Shown here piece by piece: positions 46,599 to 56,038 of a DNA stretch of 64,000 bases. The notes beneath the pieces were generated by a model that had not been told where the DNA came from, ran no database searches, and saw only the letters and a list, made by a program, of their open reading frames with translations. The translations under genes were made by a program, and so were the position numbers. Source of the DNA: Pseudomonas rhizoryzae (GTDB lineage Bacteria > Pseudomonadota > Gammaproteobacteria > Pseudomonadales > Pseudomonadaceae); the NCBI RefSeq assembly GCF_005250615.1, contig NZ_SULM01000004.1, forward strand, positions 124,001 to 188,000, given 5' to 3'. The stretch's first letter is position 1; every line of letters begins with the position of its first letter.

Positions 46599-47720
46599 AT
46601 GGCGGTGTCTTTCAACAAGGTCTCGACGCTGGGCGCCGTGGCGCTGCTGTCGCTGGCAGTGGCTGCCTGCTCCACCCACGCGGAGGCGCCACCGCCACCC
46701 CCTCCCGCGCCGGCGCCGGTCGCCGCCCAACCCGCGGCGCCCCAGGCACCCGCCGAACTCAAGCGCATCGACCTGGGCTACGGCGTCTACGAACTGGCCT
46801 ACAGCCCGGCCAAGCAGTCGGTCTATGCGGCGACCGCCCAGTTGACCAAGGGCGTCACCGGCGGAGTCATCTACCAACTCGATCCGACTACCCTGGCCAT
46901 CACCGGGCAGATCCATACCGATCTGAAGAACTTCGCCCTGACCACCGATGCCAGTGGCGAGACGCTGTTCGTCACCAACTCCCTGGACGGCGGCCTGAGC
47001 CGTATCGACCTGCGTACCGGCAAGGTCGAGAAGCGCCTCCTGTTCAACGAGATGGGCCGCGATGGCCATCCGGTCAATCCGCGTCAGGTGATCCTGCACG
47101 ATGGTCTGCTGTACGTCGGCGGCGTCGGCGATCCGGGGGTGATCTGGGTGGTGGATGCCAAGACCCTGACCCTCAAGGCGCGCATCCCCAACGCCGGCAA
47201 GTGGGTGACCGGGCTGCTGTACTCCGAGGACACCGGTCGTCTCTATGCCGCCAATGGCAGCGGCGAGGTGCTGGTGATCAATCCCCGTACCCGCAAGATC
47301 GAGCACCGCTGGACCCCGGGCGACGGTGGCAAGTACCTGCTGCTGAACCTGGCCGAGGATCGCGCGAACCACCAGCTGTTCGTCACCGACAACTCCGAGG
47401 CCAAGACCGTGCTGGTCTTCGATATCCGCACCGGCAAGGTCATCAAGCGCCTGCCGGTGGGCGACGCCCTGGCCATCAAGCTCAATACCCAGCGCAACGA
47501 GCTGTACATCACCCAGCGTGAGACCGGCCGCCTGCTGATCCTCGATGCCACCACCTACGCCGAGAAGAAAGCCTACGACCTCAAGCCCAATCCCAACAGC
47601 CTGCTGGTCAGCCCCGACGGCCAGACGCTCTACGCGACGGTGAAGACGCCCTTCGACAAGGAATACATGAACACCGCGCCGGAAAGCGTGGTGCGCATCG
47701 ACCTGACCGCGATCAAGTAA
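46599..47720 (+). CDS. YncE-like beta-propeller lipoprotein
   Basis: 373 residues. The lipobox LAVAACS makes it a lipoprotein acylated near residue 24, followed by a Pro/Ala-rich spacer (about 28-52) and a seven-bladed propeller of YVTN/YncE type with repeats such as LFVTNSLDGGLSRIDLRTGKV. YncE binds DNA in vitro in E. coli but the role in the envelope is unclear. AGGAGA precedes the ATG. A perfect 10-bp hairpin follows the stop. Confidence 0.88.
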   Translation: MAVSFNKVSTLGAVALLSLAVAACSTHAEAPPPPPPAPAPVAAQPAAPQAPAELKRIDLGYGVYELAYSPAKQSVYAATAQLTKGVTGGVIYQLDPTTLAITGQIHTDLKNFALTTDASGETLFVTNSLDGGLSRIDLRTGKVEKRLLFNEMGRDGHPVNPRQVILHDGLLYVGGVGDPGVIWVVDAKTLTLKARIPNAGKWVTGLLYSEDTGRLYAANGSGEVLVINPRTRKIEHRWTPGDGGKYLLLNLAEDRANHQLFVTDNSEAKTVLVFDIRTGKVIKRLPVGDALAIKLNTQRNELYITQRETGRLLILDATTYAEKKAYDLKPNPNSLLVSPDGQTLYATVKTPFDKEYMNTAPESVVRIDLTAIK

Positions 47721-47732
47721 GACCTGCCTGGC

Positions 47733-47760
47733 GGCGGTCCGCCGCGCGCTGCGGACCGCC
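47733..47760 (+). terminator. GC-rich hairpin after the propeller gene
   Basis: GGCGGTCCGC and GCGGACCGCC are perfect 10-bp arms with an 8-base loop. There is no T-run, so termination may be partial. Confidence 0.5.
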
Positions 47761-47842
47761 CGAGGGCGGACAGGGCTTCCCAAGCCCGCCGGCGTGCTCT
47801 TGAATGCGACGACGCCTGTCGCGGTCTTCGAGGAGAGCACGC

Positions 47843-48313
47843 TTGTCCGCCACCGATCTCACCCTGCTTCCCCTGTTGGAAGCCTCCTATCGCCACTGGC
47901 TCGGCCAGTGTCTGCCGCGTCCCGCCGGGTTACCCCAGGCTGAGGCCTTGACCTGGCTGCACGAGCGAGCGCCCTACGCCTTGCTGGCCCACGGCAACGA
48001 AAGCGATCCGCTGTTCTGTTACGCCAACGAGCAGGCCCTGCGCTGCTTTGGCTATCCACGCGCGGAATTTCTGGGCATGCCATCCCGGTTCAGCGCCTCA
48101 CCGAAGGACCGGGCAGCGCGTCAGGTATTGATGGAGACGGTTGGGCGTCAGGGCTATGCCGGCGATTACGAGGGGTGGCGCGTGGACCGGGCGGGAAGGG
48201 CCTTCATGATCCACGCCGGGGTGGTGTGGAACCTGCTCGACAGCGAGGGCCAGCGTCTGGGACAGGCGGCGTTGTTCTGGCCGGATAAGGCGCGGATCGG
48301 GCAGGTGGAGTGA
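47843..48313 (+). CDS. MEKHLA-domain protein
   Basis: 156 residues, a PAS-like single domain (FCYANEQALRCFGYPRAEF near residue 60 and GYAGDYEGWRVDRAGRAF near 112) as in stand-alone bacterial MEKHLA proteins. Function unknown; a small-molecule sensor is likely. The TTG at 47843 is taken as start because GAGGAG lies about 9 bases upstream and no ATG fits; the in-frame ATG at 47804 would overlap that site. Confidence 0.75.
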   Translation: MSATDLTLLPLLEASYRHWLGQCLPRPAGLPQAEALTWLHERAPYALLAHGNESDPLFCYANEQALRCFGYPRAEFLGMPSRFSASPKDRAARQVLMETVGRQGYAGDYEGWRVDRAGRAFMIHAGVVWNLLDSEGQRLGQAALFWPDKARIGQVE

Positions 48314-48527
48314 GGGTGGCCTGGGTTTGTTGGGCTTTGCTGCTCAGTCCGGTCTGGTGTGTCGTATGGGACCGCTCCCTGCTCTTGTAGCGCAAAGGGT
48401 GGCCTGGGTTTGTTGGGCTTCGCGTTGCTCAGCCCAACCTACGATGGAGTTAGGAGCCAGTATCTTTCCCTGCGAGATCCTGACGCCGAAGCGCTGTTGG
48501 GCTTCGCTGCGCTCAGCCCAACCTACG
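48314..48527. repeat. three copies of a TTGGGCT/AGCCCAA hairpin repeat
   Basis: Copies at 48314-48347, 48397-48443 and 48495-48527 share the core TGTTGGGCTTCGC, and the last two also share CTCAGCCCAACCTACG. Each of the last two folds as a 7-bp stem. The first two also share the leader GGGTGGCCTGGGTTTG. They form an intergenic repeat cluster of the kind scattered in Pseudomonas genomes. Confidence 0.75.
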
Positions 48528-48552
48528 AAAGCTACGATCGTGCGGTTGACCG

Positions 48553-48590
48553 CCCCCTCTCCCTGAGGGAGAGGGCTGGGGTGAGGGGGC
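48553..48590. repeat. REP-like CCCTCTCCCT/AGGGAGAGGG palindrome
   Basis: Arms 48555-48564 and 48566-48575 are perfect 10-bp complements with a 1-base gap, followed by GCTGGGGTGAGGG. This sequence type is common between genes in pseudomonads and xanthomonads. It lies just before the convergent lutC end. Confidence 0.7.
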
Positions 48591-48597
48591 ACAGCGC

Positions 48598-49266
48598 TCA
48601 CTCATCCTCGACGATCAACACCACCAGGTCTTTCGGCCCATGGGCACCGTAGGCCAGGACCTGCTCGATATCAGCGGTCTTCGACGGCCCGGAGATCAGC
48701 AGCGCATTGGTCGGCATGCCGCTGCGCCAATCGTGCCGTTGCTGCAACTCGTAGAAGTTGTCGACCACGGTGCTGGCCCTGAGCAGGGCGATGTGCAGCG
48801 GTGGCACCAGGCTCATCAGTCGCGGCTCCTGGCGATCCGGCCAGAGCACCAGGCTGCCGGTGGAAGCCAGGGCGCCGAGGGTGCCGGTGAGACTGGCGGG
48901 GGTGTCGTCGAACAGCTCGGCTTTCCATTCTTCCACCGGGCGGTCATAGGCTTTCCAGCGCGGCTGGCCTTCGCCCTGCCAGCGCTCTACCAGCCGCGCG
49001 CCGTGGGGTGTGCCGGGGGCGATCAACAGCTGATCCAGGCCGCGCTCGGCAAGCAGGCGCTCTACCAATGCCGGCCAGTCCGCCGTGGTGGTCAGGTGGG
49101 TTTCGGTGTGCACCGTCTCCATCAGGGTGCGCAGGCGGGCGATGCGTTCCTCGGGCGGATAGCTCCAGGGCTCGGTCACCAGGGCTTCGTCGAAGTCGTC
49201 GGCCAATGGCTGGGTGCCTTGGAGACTGCCGCGCAGCTTGGCGAGGATGTTGTCGCGGGCGCTCAT
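48598..49266 (-). CDS. lutC: lactate utilisation protein LutC
   Basis: 222-residue subunit of the three-part L-lactate oxidase LutABC. The fold is of the DUF162/LUD type (ASTGSLVLWPD, PPLHIALLRASTVVDN, SGPSKTADIEQVLAYGAHGP). ATG 49266 overlaps the lutB stop by 4 bases. It is the last gene of the lctP-lutABC unit. Confidence 0.93.
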   Translation of the reverse strand: MSARDNILAKLRGSLQGTQPLADDFDEALVTEPWSYPPEERIARLRTLMETVHTETHLTTTADWPALVERLLAERGLDQLLIAPGTPHGARLVERWQGEGQPRWKAYDRPVEEWKAELFDDTPASLTGTLGALASTGSLVLWPDRQEPRLMSLVPPLHIALLRASTVVDNFYELQQRHDWRSGMPTNALLISGPSKTADIEQVLAYGAHGPKDLVVLIVEDE

Positions 49267-50717
49267 GGGCGTCTCTCCAGGTGTTCGCGGGCCAGTTCGT
49301 GCAGCGAGCGGCGCGCCGGTTTGGGCGCGCTGTGGTGCTCCGTCCAGGGGCCGAGCTGGCCAGGGGTGAAGCGGCCGAAGCGGGTGGCCAGGTAGCTGAA
49401 GCCGCGATAGAGCAGCGGCGAGGTATAGAGGTTCTGCCAGGCGTGCCAGGTCCAGCGTTCGCGGGCGGAAAACTTGCTGCCCTGGCCGCGCAGGAGGTGC
49501 GGCTCTGCCTCTGGCGCCTTGACGTTTTCCTCCCGCAGTCTGCGCAGGAGTGCCGGAATGGGAATCTTCACCGGGCAGACCTCGCCGCAGGCACCGCACA
49601 GCGACGAAGCGCTGGGATGATCGGGCGCCCGCTCCAGGCCGACCAGGTGCGGGGTGATGATGGCGCCGATGGGACCGGGATAGACCTCGCCATAGGCGTG
49701 GCCACCGATGCGGGTATAGACCGGGCAGTGGTTCATGCAGGCGCCGCAGCGGATGCAGTTGAGGGTCTGGCGCAATTCGCTGTCGGCGAAGGCTTGGCTG
49801 CGGCCGTTGTCCAGCAAGACCAGGTGCACCTCGCGCGGGCCGTCCAGTTCCTCGGCCTTGCGTGGCCCGGAGATCATATTGACGTAGGTGGTGATGGGCT
49901 GGCCCAGGGCCGAGCGGGTCAGCAGCGACAGCAGGGGCACCACGTCGCGCAGATTCTCCACCACCTTCTCGATGCCGGTCACGGCGATGTGCACCGGCGG
50001 TACCGTGGTGGACATCCGCCCGTTGCCCTCGTTTTCCACCAGCAGCAGGGTACCGGTCTCGGCCACCGCGAAGTTGACCCCGGAGATGCCGATGTCGGCC
50101 TCGAAGAATTTCCGCCGCAGCACCCGCCGGCCGGTCTGGATGAGTTCGTCGACGTCGGTGGTGTAGGGCTCGGCCAGGTGTTCGTGGAAGAGGGTGCCCA
50201 CCTGCTGCCGGTTGAGGTGGATGGCCGGCATGATGATGTGCGACGGCTTCTCCCCGGCGAGCTGGATGATGTACTCGCCCATGTCCGATTCCAGGCAGTC
50301 GATGCCCTGGGCGCCGAGGACGTGGTTCATGTCCATCTCTTCGCTGACCATGGACTTGCCCTTGATCAGCAGTTTGGCCTCGTGGCGCTCGGCGATCCCC
50401 TGGACGATGGCGTTAGCCTCGGCCGTGGTCTCGGCCCAGTGCACCTGGACGCCATTGCGGGTCAGGTTCGCCTCCAGGCGCTCCAGCAGCTCGGGCAGCT
50501 TGGACAGCGCCCGGGCGCGGATGCGATTGCCCAGCTCGCGCAGCCGCTCACGCTCATCGGCATCGCTCATGCTGGCCAGGCGCTTGGTCATCAGCGAATC
50601 CATGGCGGTGCGGAAATTGCGCCGCAACTGGTCGTCGCCCAGGGCCTTGCGCGCCCGGATCTTGAACGGCGGGGCTTCGCTGACGTCGGTCAGGGGAATC
50701 TTCAGCATCTCGTTCAT
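49263..50717 (-). CDS. lutB: lactate utilisation iron-sulfur protein LutB
   Basis: 484 residues. An N-terminal LUD domain (LLIKGKSMVSEEMDMNHVLG) is followed by two 4Fe-4S motifs, CIRCGACMNHCPVY and CGACGEVCPVKIPIP. It carries electrons in the LutABC complex that oxidises L-lactate to pyruvate. GGAGG lies about 7 bases before ATG 50717, which overlaps lutA by 4 bases. Confidence 0.95.
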   Translation of the reverse strand: MNEMLKIPLTDVSEAPPFKIRARKALGDDQLRRNFRTAMDSLMTKRLASMSDADERERLRELGNRIRARALSKLPELLERLEANLTRNGVQVHWAETTAEANAIVQGIAERHEAKLLIKGKSMVSEEMDMNHVLGAQGIDCLESDMGEYIIQLAGEKPSHIIMPAIHLNRQQVGTLFHEHLAEPYTTDVDELIQTGRRVLRRKFFEADIGISGVNFAVAETGTLLLVENEGNGRMSTTVPPVHIAVTGIEKVVENLRDVVPLLSLLTRSALGQPITTYVNMISGPRKAEELDGPREVHLVLLDNGRSQAFADSELRQTLNCIRCGACMNHCPVYTRIGGHAYGEVYPGPIGAIITPHLVGLERAPDHPSASSLCGACGEVCPVKIPIPALLRRLREENVKAPEAEPHLLRGQGSKFSARERWTWHAWQNLYTSPLLYRGFSYLATRFGRFTPGQLGPWTEHHSAPKPARRSLHELAREHLERRP

Positions 50718-51538
50718 ACGGCACCTCCGATACGGCGCCAGAGGAAGCTGGCCAGGTGTTCGCCACGCAGGGCGGCACGCTGCTTTTCCAGCGCGCCGTT
50801 GATGTTCATCAGGCACCCGCAGTCGGCGGTGAGCACCTGGGCCGCGCCACTGTCCTGCAGGGCACGGGTCTTGTCCGCCACCATGGCGCCGGAGATGTCC
50901 GGCATCCGTACCGAGAAGGTGCCGCCGAAGCCACAGCATTCGCTTTCGTGGTCGTGATCGACGCGCTCCACGGCCTGCAGCTGGCCGAGCAGGGCGCGGC
51001 CGTGCAGGTGGGTCTGCATCTCGCGGCGGGCGCTGCAGGAGGTGTGCAGCGCCACCTTGGTCGGGGCGCCGCGGTCCTGGTAGTCCACCTGGCAGACGTG
51101 CAGGAGGAATTCCGCCAGCTCGTAGGTGCGCGCGGCCAGGTCCTGCACCTGCCGCAAGGTCTCGGGCTCATCGGCGAACAGCTCGGCATAGTGATGGCGC
51201 AGCATCCCGGCGCAAGAGCCGGAGGGCACCACCACCGGCCAGGGCTCGGCGAACAGCGCCAGCTGGGTGCGGGCCACGGCGCGGGCTTCCTCGGTGTAGC
51301 CCGAGGTGTAGGCCGGCTGGCCGCAGCAACTCTGCGCCTGGGGAAAATGCACGCGGATGCCTTCGCGCTCCAGCAGACGGATGCTGTCCATGCCGGCTTC
51401 GGGATAGAAGAGGTCGACCACGCAGGTGCCGAACAGATAGACCTGTGCCGGCTTCTCGTGCGGATAGGTCCGCGGGGGTGCCAGCGGCGGCGCGGTACGG
51501 GTGGCGTTGGGGGCGGCGTTGTAGAAAAGATCGTTCAT
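50714..51538 (-). CDS. lutA: lactate utilisation protein LutA
   Basis: 274 residues with two cysteine-rich CCG domains (SCCGQPAYTSGY near residue 70, SECCGFGGTFSV near 205), as in LutA/LldE and the heterodisulfide reductase family. The N-terminus is about 30 residues longer than average (Ala/Pro-rich). First of the overlapping lutABC genes, 73 bases after lctP. Confidence 0.94.
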   Translation of the reverse strand: MNDLFYNAAPNATRTAPPLAPPRTYPHEKPAQVYLFGTCVVDLFYPEAGMDSIRLLEREGIRVHFPQAQSCCGQPAYTSGYTEEARAVARTQLALFAEPWPVVVPSGSCAGMLRHHYAELFADEPETLRQVQDLAARTYELAEFLLHVCQVDYQDRGAPTKVALHTSCSARREMQTHLHGRALLGQLQAVERVDHDHESECCGFGGTFSVRMPDISGAMVADKTRALQDSGAAQVLTADCGCLMNINGALEKQRAALRGEHLASFLWRRIGGAV

Positions 51539-51611
51539 CAGGCGTCACTCCGGGTTAGCCCGGTAATAAGAAGACCGGCGACGGCCTGAGCCGCCGCCGG
51601 GAACCGCGCGA

Positions 51612-53309
51612 TCAGTGCACCAGCATGCCGGTGAACACATAGGCCTGCGCCAGGGTGATCAACCCGACCAGCACGGCGAAGCCGATGCTGTGGCGCACGG
51701 TGAAGCGGAACAGGTCGGACTCCTTGCCCACCATGCCGGTGGCGGCGCAGGCCACGGCGATGGACTGCGGCGAGATCATCTTGCCGGTCACGCCGCCGGA
51801 GCTATTGGCGGCCACCAGCAGGGTGTCGGACACGCCGATCTGGTGCGCGGTGGTGGCCTGCAGCGAGCCGAACAGGGCGTTGGACGAGGTATCCGAACCG
51901 GTCAGGAACACCCCCAGCCAGCCCAGCAGCGGCGAGAAGAAGGGGAACAGCGCGCCGGTGCCGGCCAGCAGCAGCGCCAGGGTGGTGGACATCCCCGAGT
52001 AGTTGACGACGAAGGCGAAGGCCAACACCAGTCCGATGGACAGGATCGGCTTGCGCAGCTCCACCAGGGTTTCCTTGAACACGCCCAGGGCAGTCGAGGG
52101 CTTGATGCGGAAGATGGCCATGGAGATCAGCGCCGAGATCAGGATGGCGGTGCCCGAGGCCGACAGCAGGTCGAGCTTGTAGACCGCCGGCATGGGCGTG
52201 GGCGTAGCCACGATGGGCGCTACCTTGAGCACCAGCTTGTCCAGGTAGGGCACAGGTACGTTGATTACCAGGGCGTAGAGGGCGCCGCCGCTGGCGAACA
52301 GTGCCTTGAAGGCCTTGGTGGTCCAGATGGTGACGACCACGGTGAGGATCAGGAAGGGCGACCAGGCCTTGATCACGGTACCCAGCGAGTGCTCCGGCGG
52401 CAGCCGACCGCCTTGGCCAAAGCCGGCGCCGCCGCCCAGCATGGCGGCACCACCGCCGCTGCCGACCACGGTGGTGGCACCCGCGGTGGCGTGTTGTGGC
52501 TGGCGCAGCTTGAGGTAGCCGGTGAGGGCGATCATGGCGGCCAGCGACGAGGTGATGTCGGGCAGTTCCGGACCGATGAAGTTGGAGGTCAGGTACTGGA
52601 ACACGGCAAAGGTGCCACCGCAGATCAGCGCCGGCTTCCAGGTTTCCCGCAGGCCACGCAGGCCGTCCATCATGAACATCAGCCACAGCGGTACCAGCAG
52701 CGACAGCAAGGGTAGCTGGCGACCGGTCATGGCGCCGATCTTGAAGGCGTCGATACCGGTCACCTGGCCGGCGACGATGGTCGGAATGCCCAACGCGCCA
52801 AAGGCTACCGGTGCGGTGTTGGCGATCAGGCAGAGACCGGCTGCTTTCAGTGGGTTATGGCCCAGGCCCACCAGCAGGGCGGCGGTGATGGCCACCGGGG
52901 CGCCGAAGCCGGCCGCGCCTTCCAGGAAGGCGCCGAAGCAGAAGCCGATCAGCAGCACCTGCAGGCGCTGGTCGTCGGTAATGGAGAGGACGGAGCTGCG
53001 GATGATGTCGAACTGACCGCACTTGACCGTCAGCTTGTAGAGAAACACCGCCGTCACGATGATCCAGGCAATGGGCCAAAGTCCGTAGAGGAAACCGTAG
53101 CCGGCCGCGGCCAATGCCTTGTCCACGGGCATGTGGTAGACGAACAGCGCGATGACCAGGGCGATCCCCAGGGTCAGGGCGCCCGCCACGTGCCCTTTCA
53201 GGCGCAGACCGGCGAGGGCGACGAAGAAAAACAGGATGGGCAGCGCGGCGACGAAGGCCGAAAGGCCCAGGCTGCCAAGGGGGAGGTATATTTGTTGCCA
53301 GGTTTCCAT
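51612..53309 (-). CDS. lctP: L-lactate permease
   Basis: 565-residue inner-membrane proton symporter for L-lactate, with about a dozen hydrophobic segments and the LctP features [17 protein letters not shown] and [15 protein letters not shown] precedes ATG 53309. An AAAAACAA stretch just upstream of the ribosome site may bind Hfq/Crc. A perfect LldR-type operator lies 71 bases upstream. It heads the lactate operon, divergent from lldR. Confidence 0.96.
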   Translation of the reverse strand: METWQQIYLPLGSLGLSAFVAALPILFFFVALAGLRLKGHVAGALTLGIALVIALFVYHMPVDKALAAAGYGFLYGLWPIAWIIVTAVFLYKLTVKCGQFDIIRSSVLSITDDQRLQVLLIGFCFGAFLEGAAGFGAPVAITAALLVGLGHNPLKAAGLCLIANTAPVAFGALGIPTIVAGQVTGIDAFKIGAMTGRQLPLLSLLVPLWLMFMMDGLRGLRETWKPALICGGTFAVFQYLTSNFIGPELPDITSSLAAMIALTGYLKLRQPQHATAGATTVVGSGGGAAMLGGGAGFGQGGRLPPEHSLGTVIKAWSPFLILTVVVTIWTTKAFKALFASGGALYALVINVPVPYLDKLVLKVAPIVATPTPMPAVYKLDLLSASGTAILISALISMAIFRIKPSTALGVFKETLVELRKPILSIGLVLAFAFVVNYSGMSTTLALLLAGTGALFPFFSPLLGWLGVFLTGSDTSSNALFGSLQATTAHQIGVSDTLLVAANSSGGVTGKMISPQSIAVACAATGMVGKESDLFRFTVRHSIGFAVLVGLITLAQAYVFTGMLVH

Positions 53310-53323
53310 CGGGTGCTCCTTGA

Positions 53324-53331
53324 TTGTTTTT
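53324..53331 (-). promoter_or_regulatory. candidate Hfq/Crc motif before lctP
   Basis: On the minus strand AAAAACAA fits AAnAAnAA, 15 bases before the lctP ATG and next to its AAGGAG ribosome site. Confidence 0.4.
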
Positions 53332-53379
53332 GTAGGGAGGCGGCAGGACGGGGTTGCATCGCATCGCGGCTTGTGGCAA

Positions 53380-53398
53380 AAATTGGTAAGACCAATTT
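53380..53398. promoter_or_regulatory. LldR-type operator
   Basis: AAATTGGTAAGACCAATTT has perfect 8-bp arms with a 3-base centre and the TTGGT-n3-ACCAA core typical of LldR and other FadR-family sites. It lies between the divergent lctP and lldR genes and can control both. Confidence 0.8.
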
Positions 53399-53527
53399 AC
53401 AAGGGCGACTTCACGCACGGTAAGCGGGGTCTTTGCTGCTGTCAAACGCGTTGTTTTGCGACTTTAGTCTTTGACGTTTCTCGCTGGCCGGGTCCCAGGC
53501 TCTGCCATGCGTCATTTCAGGTGCCCC

Positions 53528-54295
53528 ATGAGTTTCGAACCGGTCAAGCAACGTCGTCTGTCCGACGACATCGTCAAGCACCTGGAAGCGCTGATCGCCG
53601 AGGGTTCGCTGCGGCCCGGCGAGCGGCTGCCCGCCGAGCGTGCGCTGGCCGAACGCTTCGGCGTCTCCCGACCGTCGCTGCGCGAAGCGATCCAGAAATT
53701 GACCGCCCGGGGTCTGTTGCTCAGTCGTCAGGGGGGCGGGACCTACGTGACCGAAGCCCTCAACAGTGCCTTTACCGACCCCTTGCTGCCCTTGTTGGAA
53801 AGCCGCGAAGAAACCCGTCGCGATCTCCTGGAGTTTCGCCACACGTTGGAAGGCGCCTGCGCCTATTACGCCGCCCAACGCGCTACCCAGCCGGATCTGG
53901 CACGACTCACCTTGGCTTGGGAGCGGTTGGAAGATTGTTATCGGCGCCGCGAAACCATTAGTCGGGAAGAGGAGGGTGATGCCGACGCGGCCTTTCACAT
54001 GGCCATCGCCGAGGCCAGTCATAACGCCGTTTATCTGCACAGTATTCGTAGTCTGTTTGAACTACTGCGGCACCATATGGTGACCAATATCGGGGGTATG
54101 CATGCTCATCGGGAGGAAACCCGTGATCGTCTGATCGAACAGCATCGTGCCCTCTACGAAGCCATCGTCGAGGGTCGCGCCGATGGCGCGCGGGAAGCCG
54201 CCAATCGGCACCTGGACTACGTTCAGGAGGTGTTGGCGGAGGCTGGGGCGGTGGCTCACCGATTGGCCCGTGCTAGACGCCGGGAAGAGTTCTGA
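53528..54295 (+). CDS. lldR: FadR-family lactate regulator LldR
   Basis: 255 residues: a GntR winged helix (RLPAERALAERFGVSRPSLREAI, with this stretch read as two adjoining motifs) followed by an FCD ligand domain with metal-binding histidines (AFHMAIAEASHN, EQHRALYEAI). It should repress lctP-lutABC and be released by L-lactate. AGGT lies 7 bases before ATG 53528. Confidence 0.92.
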   Translation: MSFEPVKQRRLSDDIVKHLEALIAEGSLRPGERLPAERALAERFGVSRPSLREAIQKLTARGLLLSRQGGGTYVTEALNSAFTDPLLPLLESREETRRDLLEFRHTLEGACAYYAAQRATQPDLARLTLAWERLEDCYRRRETISREEEGDADAAFHMAIAEASHNAVYLHSIRSLFELLRHHMVTNIGGMHAHREETRDRLIEQHRALYEAIVEGRADGAREAANRHLDYVQEVLAEAGAVAHRLARARRREEF

Positions 54296-54386
54296 TCATC
54301 TAACAAGCAATATAAATTGATGATGCCTTTTTGCCATCATTTGTAATGGGTTTTTGAGATGCTCCGATTTTTTTGCCTAAGTAAAT

Positions 54387-54414
54387 TAAAGTTTTTGCTG
54401 TTTTAAGCTGATAA
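54387..54414 (+). promoter_or_regulatory. candidate FliA promoter of the chemosensory cluster
   Basis: TAAAGTTT at 54387 and GCTGATAA at 54407-54414 match the flagellar promoter consensus at all but one base, with spacing one base longer than optimum. It lies about 48 bases before the first chemosensory gene, in an otherwise AT-rich gap (54296-54461). Confidence 0.55.
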
Positions 54415-54461
54415 CCCGGTCACACTATCCCGCCTGAGGGCGTCTAGACCGGTATTCGACA

Positions 54462-55634
54462 GTGGCCAAACTTTCCTCTGAACTTTCCGTTTCCGCCTTT
54501 CCGCTGGCGCCCGTTCTGCTAGGTACGACCTCGGTCGTAGCGCTGTTCGGCATCGGCGGATTCACTACCCTCACGGCCGTCGCAGCGCTGGTGCAGGCTG
54601 GCCTCGCAACCGGGCTGGGTGTTTGGCAGGTCAAGCAGTCCCAGACGCTGCAGCGTGAAATCCACGCCTTGCAGACCGTTGAGGCGGACTCCATGGCCGG
54701 CCGCGACGAAGCCCTCGAAAACCTCTGCGTTGCCATATTGCCGGTCTGGTCCGAACAGATCGAGGCGGCGCGTTCCCACACCGAGCAGGAAATCGTCAGC
54801 CTGACCAGTCGCTTCGCCGAGCTGGCGGGGCGCATCGAAAGCGTGGCGGGCACCGATCAGGGCAGTGGCGATCGCCTGGTGAACCTGATGGCCACCAGCC
54901 AGAATCAACTGGATGGCATCCTGCAATCGCTGCGCGAAGCGCTGTCCAGCAAGGGGGCTCTGCTCAACGAGATCAATGGCCTCGCCGCGCTCACCGAAGA
55001 GCTCAAGAGCATGGCCAAGGATGTCGGCGATGTGGCTCGGCAGACCAACCTGCTGGCGCTCAACGCCGCTATCGAAGCGGCTCGCGCCGGTGAAGCCGGG
55101 CGTGGCTTCGCGGTGGTCGCCGACGAGGTCCGCAAGCTGTCCACGCTGTCCGGCAATACCGGGCAGAAGATCGGCGAAACCGTGGAAACGGTGAACGGCG
55201 CCATCGCCCGCACGCTGGAGCTGTCACACCTGCACGCCGAGCGCGATACCGGCACCCTCAACGATTCCGGCCAAACCATCGAGCAGGTCATCGGTGCCTT
55301 CGGTGGCACCACCCGGGACGTCGTCGAGCGCAGTGACGCTCTGGCCAATAACGCCTCCGCCGTGGGCGGTGCCATCGCCGAGGTACTGGTGGCGCTGCAG
55401 TTCCAAGACCGCGTCAGCCAGATGCTCGGGCATATCCGTGACGACCAGGGCCGGCTGGAGCGCCTGGTGGTGGAGCGTCGTACGCTTGCTGCCAGGGGTC
55501 AGCCGCTACCGCCACTCGACACCCAAGCCTGGCTCGCCGACCTGGCCCGTACCTACACCATGGCCGAGCAGGTCGCCGTGCATCACGGCAAACGACCCGC
55601 GGCGGCTGCCGAATCCGATATCACCTTCTTCTAG
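54462..55634 (+). CDS. membrane chemoreceptor-like protein with CheZ-like motif
   Basis: 390 residues. Two N-terminal hydrophobic segments (about 12-35 and 38-52) leave almost no periplasmic domain. The methyl-accepting signalling tip [17 protein letters not shown] lies near residue 190. Close to the C-terminus, [11 protein letters not shown] holds D316 and Q320 in the order FQDxxxQ, the pattern of the catalytic D and Q of the CheY phosphatase CheZ. A GTG start without a clear ribosome site is used. It heads the cheY-STAS-cheA-receptor cluster. Confidence 0.8.
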   Translation: MAKLSSELSVSAFPLAPVLLGTTSVVALFGIGGFTTLTAVAALVQAGLATGLGVWQVKQSQTLQREIHALQTVEADSMAGRDEALENLCVAILPVWSEQIEAARSHTEQEIVSLTSRFAELAGRIESVAGTDQGSGDRLVNLMATSQNQLDGILQSLREALSSKGALLNEINGLAALTEELKSMAKDVGDVARQTNLLALNAAIEAARAGEAGRGFAVVADEVRKLSTLSGNTGQKIGETVETVNGAIARTLELSHLHAERDTGTLNDSGQTIEQVIGAFGGTTRDVVERSDALANNASAVGGAIAEVLVALQFQDRVSQMLGHIRDDQGRLERLVVERRTLAARGQPLPPLDTQAWLADLARTYTMAEQVAVHHGKRPAAAAESDITFF

Positions 55635-55647
55635 CAGGGAAGTTTTT

Positions 55648-56019
55648 ATGAGCAACAAAACCATCATGATCGTCGACGACTCCATCTCCATTCGCCAGGT
55701 GGTGGCCATGACCCTCAAGGGCGCTGGCTACGACGTCATCGAGGGCTGCGACGGCCGCGATGCCCTCGCCAAGCTGGATGGTCGCAAGATTCACCTGATC
55801 ATCAGCGACGTGAACATGCCCAACATGGATGGCATCACCTTCGTCGCGGCGGCCAAGAAGCTGCCGGCCTACAAATTCACTCCCGTGATCATGCTCACCA
55901 CCGAATCCGATGCGGCCAAGAAGGCCGCCGGTCAGGCCGCGGGTGCCAAAGCCTGGATGGTGAAACCCTTCCAGCCGGCCCAGATGCTGGCTGCCGTTTC
56001 CAAGCTGATCATGCCCTGA
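55648..56019 (+). CDS. CheY-like response regulator
   Basis: 123-residue single receiver domain: acidic pair in MIVDDSIS, phospho-acceptor aspartate in ISDVNMPNMDG near 57, threonine in MLTTES near 86 and lysine in MVKPFQP near 108. AGGGA precedes the ATG. With the cheA downstream it forms a dedicated signalling pathway. Confidence 0.95.
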   Translation: MSNKTIMIVDDSISIRQVVAMTLKGAGYDVIEGCDGRDALAKLDGRKIHLIISDVNMPNMDGITFVAAAKKLPAYKFTPVIMLTTESDAAKKAAGQAAGAKAWMVKPFQPAQMLAAVSKLIMP

Positions 56020-56038
56020 TAGCCCCTGGAGGCTAGCC

